Origin: CBDCMJ01 sp965224325
GTDB taxonomy: Bacteria; Chloroflexota; Dehalococcoidia; Lucifugimonadales; UBA3495
Assembly (NCBI GenBank): GCA_965224325.1
Contig: CBDCYT010000007.1
Coordinates: 447,270-511,269, forward strand
Reading direction: 5' to 3'
Length of the DNA stretch: 64,000 bases
In this document: one piece after another, positions 53,969 through 62,163 of the stretch
How positions within the stretch are numbered: the stretch's first letter is position 1
How the letters are laid out: every line of letters begins with the position of its first letter
Notes under the pieces: generated by a model
Seen by the model: only the letters and a program-made list of their open reading frames with translations
What the model was told of the DNA's origin: nothing
The model's database searches: none
Position numbers and translations under genes: made by a program

Positions 53969-55626
53969 TTGCCTCATTGAGAAATGTTACTGAAACTTTA
54001 GCACCTGGGGTCCCGCCCCAACCAGCGCTAATTCCGGCATTGCAGGGAGTTCCGGCACAGGCTCATCGACCGCAGCGTAGACCAGCTTTTTGGCCATGAT
54101 GCCACGCCACTGCTGCACTCTGCGTTGCAGCGTGCGCAAGTGAGTGTCGCTGAACCGGTCGGGATGGGCGGACTTCAGCCGGTTCAGCAGGGCGATGGCC
54201 TTGGCGTCCGGGTCTTCCTGCAACCAGGACAGCACTTCGCACCACACTCCTTCGAAAGGGTCCGGCCGAGTTCGCCAGGTGTGGGGCGGTTGCACCCGCC
54301 GTTCCCGTGAGGTATGCGCTGCATCCTGCCGCCACAAGTGAGGCAACTTGGTCAGGAACTGTTCCAGGCTCTCACCGCTGGGAGTGGGCCGGATTTCGGG
54401 AGACGTAAGCGCCGCCAGGGCCGGCTGGGCTTCCCGGATGGCGTGCGGCAGCGCCACCGGGTCTAACTTGACCCGATACTCACTGAGCGCCGCCTTCATC
54501 TCCACGCTGACCGCGTCGTGCCGCATCAGCCGGTCGCAGGGCGTGGCTGGCGGGCTGTACCGCTTCACCACTCTGGAGCCGTGCCGCGTTTTCTCCACTA
54601 ACTTGAACGACGGCTGGAAGTAATTCACCTACCGTCGCACCGCTCCATACAGGTGGGCCATGGTTTGTCCGGCCACCGGGCCGGAGTAGCGGTCATGACC
54701 GGCGAAGTGGCGGACCACGGCCCCGTTCTTTTGCTCAATCCAGGCCTGGCCGTTCTTGCGGTACGGCCGGGAACGAGTGAACTCGATGCCCCGCCCGGCG
54801 CAGTACTGCGTGAGAGTATCGTTGATGAATACGCTGTCGTTGTCAGAGTCAATGCCTTTGACGGGGAAGGGCAGCTGCCTTCCGATGGCCTCCAGGCCCT
54901 CGACCACCAGGGACTGCTCCCGGGCCAGCAGCGGCGCCGCTTCAGTCCAGCCGGTGCAGATATCGGTGGCCACCAGGCTGTGGATCATGGAACCCCACAA
55001 AGAGCCGCCGTGGTGGACCACCAGGGCAATCTCCAGGAATCCCGGTGGCGGCGCATTCCAATCGGCGAAGGTCCGCACCGGTATATTGCGGCCCGGCGAC
55101 TGCTGCCTCCTTCGTCTGAGCCGGCGGGCCGCCGGTGTCCTGATGGGTTGGAGCAACCGGTCCAGGGTGGCGGCGCTGGCCGCCAGCAGCCGTTGCCGAA
55201 CCTGAGGGTCCAGACCCAGGTGGCCGTGGCGCTCCATGGACTCCAGCAGGTGGGGCAATGCCGCCTTCAGCCGCTTGCCGCAGATCCGGTCAGCAGCTTC
55301 CCAAACCACGATCAGCGCCTCACGAACCGCCTCGTCGTAGATCCGCCGGCCCTTTTTTACCGCCGGCTGCTGCGCTCCGTCATCACCGGATTGCCCCAGC
55401 AGCCTGATGCCGTGCTTCCGATGGTGGCCGGTAACCGCGATGAACTCGTCCAGAATCCGGCTTTTTTTCCGCTTGGATGAAGCTCGGTAGCGGACTCGGA
55501 CCGTCGCCAGCAATTCCTGTTTTGCCATCTTGCTGATGCCTCCTCCCACGCGGTCGCCTCCCCGATTTTGGGTAACATTTTATTTGAGGAAACCACTTGC
55601 GTTGGGTAACGATTTGGGTGAGGCAA
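53969..55626 (-). mobile_element. Insertion sequence with integrase-core transposase
   Basis: Ends are related inverted sequences: the left starts TTGCCTCATTGAGAAATGTTAC (53969) and the right end, reverse-complemented, reads TTGCCTCACCCAAATCGTTAC (from 55626). A second, inner copy of the right end (GGGTAACATTTTATTTGAGG at about 55570) stands in tandem with it. The ends are imperfect and no target duplication was confirmed. One transposase frame fills the element. Confidence 0.6.
53987..55549 (-). pseudogene. Integrase-core (rve) DDE transposase interrupted by an in-frame TAG
   Basis: A single continuous 520-codon frame split only by TAG at 54629-54631 (codon 307, context AVRR-stop-VNYFQPSF). 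Upstream: MAKQELLATVRVRYRASSKR, a helix-turn-helix domain with ITGHHRKHGIRLL-like sequence (VTGHHRKHGIRLLGQ) and an rve core with VATDICTGWTEA, GIDSDNDSVFIND and IEQKNGAVVRHFAGHDRYSG. Downstream: the usual C-terminal extension (FKLVEKTRHGSRVVKRY and onward). In intact relatives the residue at the stop is aromatic (commonly VRLYVNYF). A single base change from TAC or TAT would explain it. The truncated form lacks the tail, so the element is probably immobile. Confidence 0.75.
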
Positions 55627-55983
55627 TGCGCCGCAGGACTAATTGTCGTTAATCAGGGGGCATCATACCCGAGACTGTCAGGATTGATGGAGTGGATCAG
55701 GAGGCTGGGCGCTGGCACTGGGCTGACGGCGGTCTGTCGGCTGCCCCGCCTAGCCCGAAGGGAGGGTGTGTCGTGTCCCCTCTCCTGCAGCGCCCCATCA
55801 GGGGGGCAGCTTCAGCAACCTTGGTTTCATTTTAGCCACGCCTTCCGGCGGTTTCCGGCCTTTCACCGGCGTGAGGCTGGGTGCCGAGATTCAGGCGCAG
55901 AGAAGCCTTCGGAGGTTCCCGCCTCTCCCGGTCTGTCGCCGGGAATCCTGATGGGGATGACTATCTCAGGTTCATTCTGAAGC
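55627..55983. other. Gene-free stretch
   Basis: Between the integrase-core element and a 53-codon gene. No conserved frame, repeat or RNA gene was recognised. Confidence 0.45.
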
Positions 55984-56145
55984 CTATTCCTGGGATATGA
56001 CGACCTTGATGGCCGCAGGAGGTTCGGTCCCGAGCGCCTCCCGGTCGATGTAGACGCTCTGGATGACGCTTCCGTCGGCTGTCCCGTACACCACCTTGTT
56101 CTTCGTCTCCTTGGACTTGTGGAGCGTGAGGGTCAGGTCTTCCAT
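55984..56145 (-). CDS. Small acidic-basic phage-type protein (53 aa)
   Basis: ATG at 56145 with GGAG and AAGGA upstream opens a 53-residue frame, MEDLTLTLHKSKETKNKVVY to AIKVVISQE, ending TAG at 55984-55986. Regular beta-strand-like alternation and balanced composition make it look like a real small protein of the kind often found in phage or integrative elements. The gene is too short for most ORF callers. It lies in the phage-remnant tract. Function unknown. Confidence 0.6.
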   Translation of the reverse strand: MEDLTLTLHKSKETKNKVVYGTADGSVIQSVYIDREALGTEPPAAIKVVISQE

Positions 56146-56422
56146 GTCCTTCTCCGTTCACCGTTGTGGGGATTCCTACCTCCCACTCTACCGGGACAGG
56201 CGGACTCCATCAACGGGCGACTGTCAGTAGCGTTCCCGGGGCCGCTGGCCTAGTGGTGGCCGGGCTCCGGCGTCCCCTCGGATCTTCTTGCGCCGCTCCC
56301 TTTGGCTGAGCAGGTCTTCCTGCTCCTTTCAGAAATCCTCCGTGGTTAGACTCTCTGCTTTGATGGTCCCGGGCGCGTATCTGGTATGCTTCTGTCATGC
56401 CTTGGACTTCCCGTAGGTTGCC

Positions 56423-56656
56423 ATGAAACGTCGATCGTGGGCCGCCCGGGTCGCCATTCTCTCCGGAGGCGTCCTGGTCGTTGCTGTTCTTTTCTTGGTC
56501 GTCGTGAGAGCCTTGAACATCACCATCGCCGGGGTGGAGCCGGAGGCCTTGGTCCTGACGGCGATGATGACGGCCCCCTTCACCTTGGGGGTCTTGCTGC
56601 TCCTGGTGCTGGGAGCGGCCGCTGCCGAGCAGGTGGTCCGCCGGGTCCGGGCCTAG
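56423..56656 (+). CDS. Small two-helix membrane protein
   Basis: 77 residues with a basic start (MKRRSWAARV), a first membrane helix (AILSGGVLVVAVLFLVVVRAL), a short loop (NITIAGVEPE) and a second helix (VLTAMMTAPFTLGVLLLLVL) ending in a basic tail (EQVVRRVRA). Size and topology resemble phage holins or small regulators of membrane enzymes, but no family was recognised. It lies between a phage-type small gene and an IS630 copy. Ribosome site poor (TAGGTTGCC). Confidence 0.5.
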   Translation: MKRRSWAARVAILSGGVLVVAVLFLVVVRALNITIAGVEPEALVLTAMMTAPFTLGVLLLLVLGAAAAEQVVRRVRA

Positions 56657-56740
56657 CACATCGTCCAAGGCTTGGCCCGGAGCTCCTCTTTCTCTTTGCG
56701 GAGTCTCTCAATGGTCCTTCCCTTGTTCTCGATGGACCTA

Positions 56741-57451
56741 AACCAAAGCCAAGGTGAAATGCGCAGAAGCATAGGGTAAATTTGCGGAGTCCTTGGATTA
56801 GCTTTCCGTGTCGTCTGGGAGGGGTTGGTGATGGGCGTGAGGGAGATGGAGCGGTTTCTGGAACAATGGCAGATGGAAGTCAAGGATTTGCGCCGGGGGA
56901 TGATTCTGGCGCCCACGCCCCGGGAGCGGGAGCGTTGGTACGCCATCTTGCTGCTGGCCCAAGGCGGGACGGCATCGGCGACGGCGCAGGCCCTGGAACG
57001 GGCCCCTCATACCATCGGACGATGGGCTTCGGCCTTTGGGGAGGGTGGTCCCGAAGCCTTGATCTTCGAGCAGACCGGGGGTTCCCCCCCGCTCTTGGCA
57101 AGACACAGCAGGCGGAGTTGAGGGCAGCGGTCCAAGAATCGCCCGCCAAGTCGGGCATCGGCCTGGCCAACTGGAACTGGAAGTTGGTGCAACAGTTTCT
57201 CTTGGAACGATGCAGTGTCAGCCTGTGCCGTAGCAGTTGCCTGAACTACCTGCACCGGCTAGGATTTGCTTTCAAGCGTCCCAAGAAGCGGCTGGTCAAG
57301 GCGGACGAGGCCAAACGGGAGGCCTTCGTGGCGGAGTACGCCGCCCTGTGGGACGAGGCGGGCCGCACTGGCGCAAAGATATTCTTTGCCGACGAGGCCC
57401 ACTTCCGGGCTGACACGGAATTGCGGGGCAAGTGGGTGCTGAAAGGGGAGC
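56741..57451 (+). mobile_element. IS630-family element 1, right side lost
   Basis: Starts with AACCAAAGCCAAGGTGAAA after a TA dinucleotide (56739-56740), the same end as element 2. The transposase is in two frames (56825-57121 and the frame that continues to 57451), with the switch at a seven-C run (57084-57090). After about 57451 (WVLKGEP) similarity to element 2 stops, so the catalytic second Asp and Glu and the right end are missing. Confidence 0.8.
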
Positions 57452-57573
57452 CATATCCCCCCCTCGTTAGCTATGGCATAGCCCCTAGAATGGGCCAGTT
57501 ACCACTTTGGTCACCCGTCCAAGTAGAGGCAAATAGGAGAGGACTCTGGGAAAGACAACACCCGGGGCCTTAG
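56825..57573 (+). pseudogene. IS630-family transposase (element 1), 3' truncated
   Basis: First frame: MERFLEQWQMEVKDLRRGMI to IFEQTGGSPP (helix-turn-helix part). Second frame, entered by a minus-one shift at TTCCCCCCC: PPALGKTQQAELRAAVQES, the helix LNYLHRLGFAFKRPKKRL and the first catalytic Asp in FADEAHFRAD. After VLKGEP the sequence is unrelated to transposase. The other two catalytic residues are absent, so it is inactive. Confidence 0.8.
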
Positions 57574-57598
57574 GGTAACGGGATGGAGAAGACCCGCA

Positions 57599-57718
57599 CT
57601 ACTCAGAGGCGTTGGTGGCCTTACAGCGCCCACATCTGATGTGCTAGGGCCGGGCCAGCAATAAGGCCCAGGCTTTCCCGCAGAGCCAGCAACGCGGGTT
57701 TTCGTCCTGTACTGGCAT
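57599..57718 (-). pseudogene. Com-like zinc-ribbon gene with in-frame TAG
   Basis: From ATG 57718: MPVQDENPRCWLCGKAWALL, then LARP, an in-frame TAG at codon 25, then HIRCGRCKATNASE and TAG at 57599-57601. The two Cys pairs C-x-x-C and C-x-x-C, one on each side of the stop, match small zinc-ribbon proteins of the phage Mu Com type. The frame is otherwise clean, so the stop is a recent single-base loss or a readthrough site. It lies in the phage-remnant tract, same strand as the portal gene. Confidence 0.5.
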
Positions 57719-57838
57719 CGCTCTATGCTCATGACCACATGGGCCGCCCTCAGGGGTGAGACTGGGGGCGGTGATCCGAAGCGCCGAAGGAGCTACGGCG
57801 CCGAGCGAGCCGCCGTCCCTGGCCCGGTTCTTTGTCAG

Positions 57839-58018
57839 TTAGGGCGCGTTTCGGCCGGTCGGGTCGCGGTGGTGTCGGGCGCCCGGCCGGTCCCGGCGGG
57901 CCTCTACCGGGAGCCCACGCCTCTTGCCCACCGCCTTGGGGTGCGCCAACTCGATGTGCTCGCTCGCCGAGCCATGGCCACACCAGAGTCGGCCGCATAT
58001 CGGACACCGGTACCTCAC
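57839..58018 (-). CDS. Small zinc-finger protein (59 aa), translationally coupled to portal gene
   Basis: GTG at 58018 overlaps the stop of the portal-protein frame (GTGA), a typical phage coupling. The protein, RYRCPICGRLWCGHGSASEH then IELAHP and a basic Arg/Gly/Pro-rich tail, has Cys5, Cys8, Cys13 and several His that can form a zinc finger. It ends TAA at 57839-57841. Unlike its neighbours the frame is intact. Function unknown; possibly a nucleic-acid-binding late phage gene product. Confidence 0.5.
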   Translation of the reverse strand: MRYRCPICGRLWCGHGSASEHIELAHPKAVGKRRGLPVEARRDRPGARHHRDPTGRNAP

Positions 58019-58342
58019 TCCAGCACCGAAATCTGGGCCGCTTCGGTCGCGTCCATGCCAGCGTTGACCAGGGACGCGTAGGCCCTGGCCTTGGAGGCAA
58101 CGTCGGCAGCCCGCGATCTCTCTAAGTTGAGAGTGACTTGGTACTCCAATTTAGCGTTAAGCTCGGCTTCCACCAGGCGGCCTAGGGGCGCGATCCGCCC
58201 GTGCAAGAGCTGCCGATACGCCTCCCGTTCCGATGCCATTGATGAGCCCCTTGGGAATCCCACAAGCCAACAGGACCGCGCGGCCCACGTCGGCCCGGAG
58301 CTGAACCAGGGCCGCGGGAGAATTCGCACCGAAGCGCTCTAG
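58015..58342 (-). pseudogene. HK97-type phage portal protein remnant, 3' part
   Basis: Reads ERFGANSPAALVQLRADVGR and AVLLACGIPKGLIN in one frame, then REAYRQLLHGRIAPLGRLVE and NLERSRAADVASKARAYASL to ISVLE-stop in another, with a frameshift near 58240. This is the C-terminal third of phage portal proteins, which form the DNA-entry pore of the capsid. It is cut at CTAG (58339-58342) by nested mobile elements; the upstream part continues at 59911. Confidence 0.75.
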
Positions 58343-58487
58343 TATTACAACGACGGTTGGTATAAAAGGGCTCTTAGGAATCCCTTCGCAGCTATAGGCC
58401 AGCTTGTACGACAGCTTCGCGCCCGATCGTTCCCCAATACAATTTTCGCTCACGAGCCACTCTATTTTATGAAGCGTCGTTGTAATA
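58343..58487. mobile_element. 145-bp IS701-like mini-element (MITE)
   Basis: TATTACAACGACG at the left and CGTCGTTGTAATA at the right form perfect 13-bp inverted ends with no coding sequence between. The left 18 bases and the CTAG before them are identical to the left end of the IS701-like remnant at 53.4 kb, so it is a deletion derivative of that element. The left duplication is CTAG (58339-58342); the right one was later split by IS630 element 2 (CTA before it, TAG after it). Confidence 0.8.
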
Positions 58488-58490
58488 CTA

Positions 58491-59725
58491 AACCAAAGCC
58501 AAGGTGAAACCCGCATTTGGGTCGGCTAGAATCAGGGAGGCATAGCGTCAGGACTGGGAGCAGACTGAGTGGGGATGGTGATGGGTATGAGGGGGATAAG
58601 GCCGGACTTGGAGGGGTGGCAGTTGGACTTGGCTAGTGTGCGCAGCAGGATGTACCTAGCGCCGACACCCCGGGAGAGAGAACGGTGGCACGCACTGTGG
58701 CTCCTGTGCCGGGGCCTGACCGCCTCGGGCACCGCCCAGGCACTGGGCCGGGATGCTCACACCATCGGCAGATGGGCCGCCGCCTTCGGCGAGGGAGGGC
58801 CTGCAGCCTTGATATTCGAGCAGACCGGGGGTTCCCCCCCGCACTTGGCGAGACGCAACAGGCGGAGTTGACGGGGGCAGTGCAGGAGTTGCCCGAGATG
58901 TCGGGCATAGAAATGGCCAACTGGAACTGGAAAGTGGTGCGGCAGTTTGTCTCGAAGCGTTTCGGCATTGGCCTGAGCCGCAGCACTTGCCTGAACTATC
59001 TGCACCGCTTGGGGTTTGTCCTGAAGCGTCCCAAGAAGCGTCTGGTCAAGGCAGATGAGCAGAAGCGGGAGGCCTTCGTGGCGGAGTACGCCACCCTGTC
59101 GGACGAGGCGTGGCGTACGGGAGCGAAGATATTCTTCGCCGACGAGGCCCATTTCCGGGCCGATGCCGAACTGAGAGGCAAATGGGTGCTAAAGGGAGAG
59201 CCGGCCTTGGTGGACTCGACCAGCCCGAGCTATGGCGAAAAGGCCAGCTACTACTCGGCAGTGTGCCTGGAGACCGGTGAGGTGGAGTGGATGGACCTGG
59301 AGGGGAACAGCAACTCCGGAACCTCGGCTGCCTTCCTGGAGCGGTTGCGGCAGAGGCACTCCGGGCCGCTCAACGTGATTTGGGACAACGCGCCGGCGCA
59401 CCGCGGCGAGGCGGTGCGTGAGTATCTGCGGACGCCGGGCTTGGGGCTGCGGCTGATGAACCTGCCGGGCTACAGCCCGGACTTCAACGCCGATGAGGCC
59501 ATCTGGGGCTGGGCGAGAGAGGAAGCCACCGGAAACCTGTGCTTGGGAACCAAGGCCCTGGTAAAGGAGAGGGTCGGGAATTTCCTCTGCGGGCTGTCCA
59601 TCCGGAAAGACGAGGTCAAGGGCCGCTGCCGCACCGTCCTACAATCAAAGGCCGAAGGATTTCTGCGAGAATCCCAGCCCAATCACCGATGTATTGTAAA
59701 TGCACATCCCACCTTGGCTTTGGTT
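58491..59725 (+). mobile_element. IS630-family element 2, complete, TA duplication
   Basis: 1235 bp between inverted ends AACCAAAGCCAAGGTG and its complement, flanked by TA at 58489-58490 and 59726-59727, the standard IS630 target. It contains a two-frame transposase. It landed in the TA inside a CTAG duplication belonging to the mini-element on its left. Confidence 0.9.
58569..58871 (+). CDS. IS630-family transposase, first reading frame (helix-turn-helix part)
   Basis: 100 residues: APTPRERERWHALWLLCRG and ASGTAQALGRDAHTIGRWAA, the helix-turn-helix that recognises the element ends. Starts at GTG 58569 or ATG 58575. The frame runs through a seven-C run (58834-58840) and stops soon after (LARRNRRS). 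The catalytic part lies in the minus-one frame, reached most simply by a shift on C-CCC-CCG, so the active enzyme is expected to be the fusion 58569-59728. Confidence 0.85.
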   Translation: MGMVMGMRGIRPDLEGWQLDLASVRSRMYLAPTPRERERWHALWLLCRGLTASGTAQALGRDAHTIGRWAAAFGEGGPAALIFEQTGGSPPHLARRNRRS

Positions 59726-59728
59726 TAG
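58685..59728 (+). CDS. IS630-family transposase, second reading frame (DDE catalytic part)
   Basis: The meaningful part begins after the C run, PPALGETQQAELTGAVQELP, and continues for about 295 residues. The DDE residues are visible: Asp in FADEAHFRAD, Asp in NVIWDNAPAHRG and Glu in YSPDFNADEAIWGW. The first 50 residues of the open frame are out-of-frame translation of the helix-turn-helix part and not real. All catalytic residues present, ends intact: this copy may still move. Confidence 0.85.
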   Translation: MARTVAPVPGPDRLGHRPGTGPGCSHHRQMGRRLRRGRACSLDIRADRGFPPALGETQQAELTGAVQELPEMSGIEMANWNWKVVRQFVSKRFGIGLSRSTCLNYLHRLGFVLKRPKKRLVKADEQKREAFVAEYATLSDEAWRTGAKIFFADEAHFRADAELRGKWVLKGEPALVDSTSPSYGEKASYYSAVCLETGEVEWMDLEGNSNSGTSAAFLERLRQRHSGPLNVIWDNAPAHRGEAVREYLRTPGLGLRLMNLPGYSPDFNADEAIWGWAREEATGNLCLGTKALVKERVGNFLCGLSIRKDEVKGRCRTVLQSKAEGFLRESQPNHRCIVNAHPTLALV

Positions 59729-59906
59729 CAGGCTGCGGAAAAACTCTGAGGTCTGCTCAGCCTCCAGGACGGCTCGACGATAAATGCCAGATCATTGCAT
59801 TCACTGAACGAACAGCGACAAGACATGTCGCATATTACGAATATCGTCGGTTTATTCGAGGCCCGGCTCACCGTGGCTGTTCACCCTGAGGTTTTTCCGC
59901 AGCCTG
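59729..59906. mobile_element. 178-bp non-coding mini-element (MITE)
   Basis: CAGGCTGCGGAAAAAC (left) and its complement (right) make perfect 16-bp inverted ends; CTAG follows on the right at 59907-59910 and a split CTAG precedes it on the left. No coding frame. It sits in the portal-protein gene and was there before the other two elements, because they entered its left duplication. Confidence 0.75.
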
Positions 59907-59910
59907 CTAG

Positions 59911-60133
59911 GCTCCAATCTTGGGCCGGGGCGACCTGGGCCCACCGACTCCACTAGGGCTACACCTCCCACCAGGTTCCCCAGTTGCGTTTTCAGCGCCA
60001 CCAGGGCCGGAGAATCCGGGGGGAGCGGAACCGGCAGCAGGTAACCGGTTTTCGCGCCCGCTTCTTGGCCCATCCGTTGCTCAATGTTCTCTGGTAGGGT
60101 GGCGGACACACCTCCGCCATTGTATTGTTCCAT
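59911..60133 (-). pseudogene. HK97-type phage portal protein remnant, middle part
   Basis: Minus-strand frame with YNGGGVSATLPENIEQRMGQ, AKTGYLLPVPLPPD, ALVALKTQLGNLVGGVALVE, the segment that precedes RFGANSPAAL in portal proteins. The N-terminal 150-200 residues are missing, apparently replaced by the integrase 2 leader. Joining it to the 3' part across one CTAG leaves a one-base frame offset, so the gene was broken more than once. Confidence 0.65.
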
Positions 60134-60230
60134 GCAGCCCTATAAGGTCTCAATTAGGCCATTTTCGTATTTCCGACTATGATGCAGCGGCCTTGACGCT
60201 TCCCATAGACTCCCACAAAATGTCCTTGCA

Positions 60231-60249
60231 TCCCACACAATATGTGGGA
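60231..60249. promoter_or_regulatory. 19-bp palindrome upstream of integrase 2
   Basis: TCCCACA-CAATA-TGTGGGA, a perfect 7-bp inverted repeat with a five-base centre, 23 bases before the integrase ATG. A further half-site TCCCACA is at 60211-60217. The geometry equals the palindrome before integrase 1 although the arms differ, suggesting each module has its own operator or arm site. Confidence 0.55.
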
Positions 60250-60272
60250 ACATATGAGGGATTGTTGAGAGC

Positions 60273-62114
60273 ATGGGAAGACTCAAAGCACTCACTGCGA
60301 AGGCCCTAAGCAAACCTGGAAGGTACGGCGACGGCGACGGCCTCTACCTCTACGTCGCCCCCTCTGGCACCAAGTCCTGGGTCCAGAGGATTGTAATCCA
60401 TGGACGGCGCCGGGACCTGGGCTTGGGACCATATCCCACCGTCAGCCTGGCCCAAGCCCGGGCCATCGCCCAGGCCAACCGCTCCGCCGTCGCCGAAGGC
60501 CGGGATCCGGTCGCCGAGAAACGGCAAGGGCGGGAGGCTATCCGTAACCCTGCGCCATCTATTCCCACATTCTCTGAGGCCGCCGCCCAAGTCATCGAGT
60601 TGCACTGCTCCAACTGGAGTAACCCCAAGCACGCCGCCCAGTGGTTATCGACGCTCCAGACATATGCATTCCCGCTGATCGGGAACAAGGCGGTTGACTC
60701 GGTCACCTCCGCCGACATCATGGAGGTACTATCTCCCATCTGGACCGCGAAGCCGGAGACGGCCAGCCGGGTCCGCCAACGAATGGAAACGGTGATGGAC
60801 TGGGTGGTTGCCCAGGACCACCGGCAGGACAACCCGGCGGGGCGGTCCCTGCTCAAGGCCCTGCCCAAGACCCAGCGGCTTAAGGCGCATCATCAGGCAT
60901 TGCCCTACGTCCATGTGCCGGCCGTGGTGACGCAGGTCAGGGAGACTACCGCCAGTCTATCGACCAGGCTGGCCTTTGAGTTTCTCGTGCTGACGGCTTG
61001 CCGCTCGGGGGAAGTGCGGGGCGCTGATTGGAGCGAGGTCGACTGGAGGTCGGCCACCTGGGAGATTCCCGCCGCCCGGATGAACTCGCGGCGTCCCCAC
61101 CGGGTTCCACTGTCAACGGGAACTGTGAAGATACTGTTGCAAGCATTGGAACTAACCGGAGGTCACGGGTTGATATTCCCCTCCACGCGCGGCGACAAGC
61201 CGGCGTCGGGGATGGTCTTCACCAGTCTACTGCGGCGGCTGGGAATTCCAGCCGTACCTCACGGGTTCCGAACCTCCTTCAGAAACTGGGTAGTCGAGTG
61301 CACACCCGTGCCATGGGCAGTTGGAGAGGCGGCCCTCGCCCACAACGTCGGCAACAGCACCGAGGCTGCAGACACGCGCGGCGACCTGTTCCAACAGAGG
61401 CGCACGCTCATGCAAGCCTGGTCGGACTATGTCGCCAGCGGCATCGACATGAAGACGGCGGTAATTGAACCGTCTCCAGGCAACGGCAACCGCCCTGAAG
61501 CAGCGTTTTCGCGGACCAACCTAGTTGAACAGAGTCCGGAACCGACTGAGACTCCGGGCGCTCACGTCGTCGGACGGACCGATACAGAGGGGCACACGCC
61601 TGAACAGGTCCTAGCAGATTACATTCGCGACATATTGAATGACAGGATTCCCGGTATCCCGAAATTTTCCGATCTGCCTTCCCTGTGGAGGGAGGCACCG
61701 GAAACACCTCTCCACTCGGACTACTCGGTAATGCCGGACCGGCAGACGTTGCTGGAGATCTACATTGACCTGGCCAAGGCAGAGCGGTGGGCCTGGGATG
61801 AACTGCATAAGCTTCTGAGCCACATGCTTGAGCAAGGTGAACCGATCCCCGAGTTCCTAGGTATGTGGGCCGTCTACCAACTTGTCAAGGGTGGCCGTCC
61901 CAGGAAGCGTGGGCGGCCGCGGGAGTTGGATCGGGACCTGCGAGTTTTAACGGTCTTCATGTTTCTGAAGGACCGCGCATGGACTCGTCAAAGGGCCTTC
62001 GACTACATCGCTGACCTGACAGGCTACTCGTCGGACAACATACGGTCCATTGTAATCAAGCTCGAAAAGCACCTGCCGTCTCGGCAAAAGATTCAAGCGA
62101 ATACTTCACCCTGA
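60273..62114 (+). CDS. P4-type tyrosine recombinase (integrase 2), Tyr-to-Asp, with long C-terminal extension
   Basis: 613 residues, about 200 more than usual. Residues 1-400 follow integrase 1: DUF4102 domain (RYGDGDGLYLYVAPSG), core-binding domain, catalytic Arg244 (CRSGEVRG), His330, Arg333 (PHGFRTSF), His357 (ALAHNVG). Ten residues later, where integrase 1 has its nucleophile Tyr363, this protein has Asp367 (EAADTRGDLF, against EAAYxRSDLF). Strand cleavage would need that Tyr, so the enzyme is probably dead or has another role. Residues about 400-613 are an added region: a linker rich in Pro/Glu, a helical segment, an AT-hook-like GGRPRKRGRPRE and a helical end (DYIADLTGYSSDNIRSIVIK) that may bind DNA. 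An AlpA-like gene follows. Confidence 0.88.
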   Translation: MGRLKALTAKALSKPGRYGDGDGLYLYVAPSGTKSWVQRIVIHGRRRDLGLGPYPTVSLAQARAIAQANRSAVAEGRDPVAEKRQGREAIRNPAPSIPTFSEAAAQVIELHCSNWSNPKHAAQWLSTLQTYAFPLIGNKAVDSVTSADIMEVLSPIWTAKPETASRVRQRMETVMDWVVAQDHRQDNPAGRSLLKALPKTQRLKAHHQALPYVHVPAVVTQVRETTASLSTRLAFEFLVLTACRSGEVRGADWSEVDWRSATWEIPAARMNSRRPHRVPLSTGTVKILLQALELTGGHGLIFPSTRGDKPASGMVFTSLLRRLGIPAVPHGFRTSFRNWVVECTPVPWAVGEAALAHNVGNSTEAADTRGDLFQQRRTLMQAWSDYVASGIDMKTAVIEPSPGNGNRPEAAFSRTNLVEQSPEPTETPGAHVVGRTDTEGHTPEQVLADYIRDILNDRIPGIPKFSDLPSLWREAPETPLHSDYSVMPDRQTLLEIYIDLAKAERWAWDELHKLLSHMLEQGEPIPEFLGMWAVYQLVKGGRPRKRGRPRELDRDLRVLTVFMFLKDRAWTRQRAFDYIADLTGYSSDNIRSIVIKLEKHLPSRQKIQANTSP

Positions 62115-62163
62115 CGACCCGCCAGTCAAGCGGTACCCTCAACTTACCTAAAGCTTTGAGGGT

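Noticed and set aside
53987..57718. Use of TAG as a sense codon across the accessory tract
   Set aside because: SWIM, the small membrane protein, the 53-aa gene and others in the same tract end in TAG, and no suppressor tRNA is visible; simple nonsense mutations explain the two cases.
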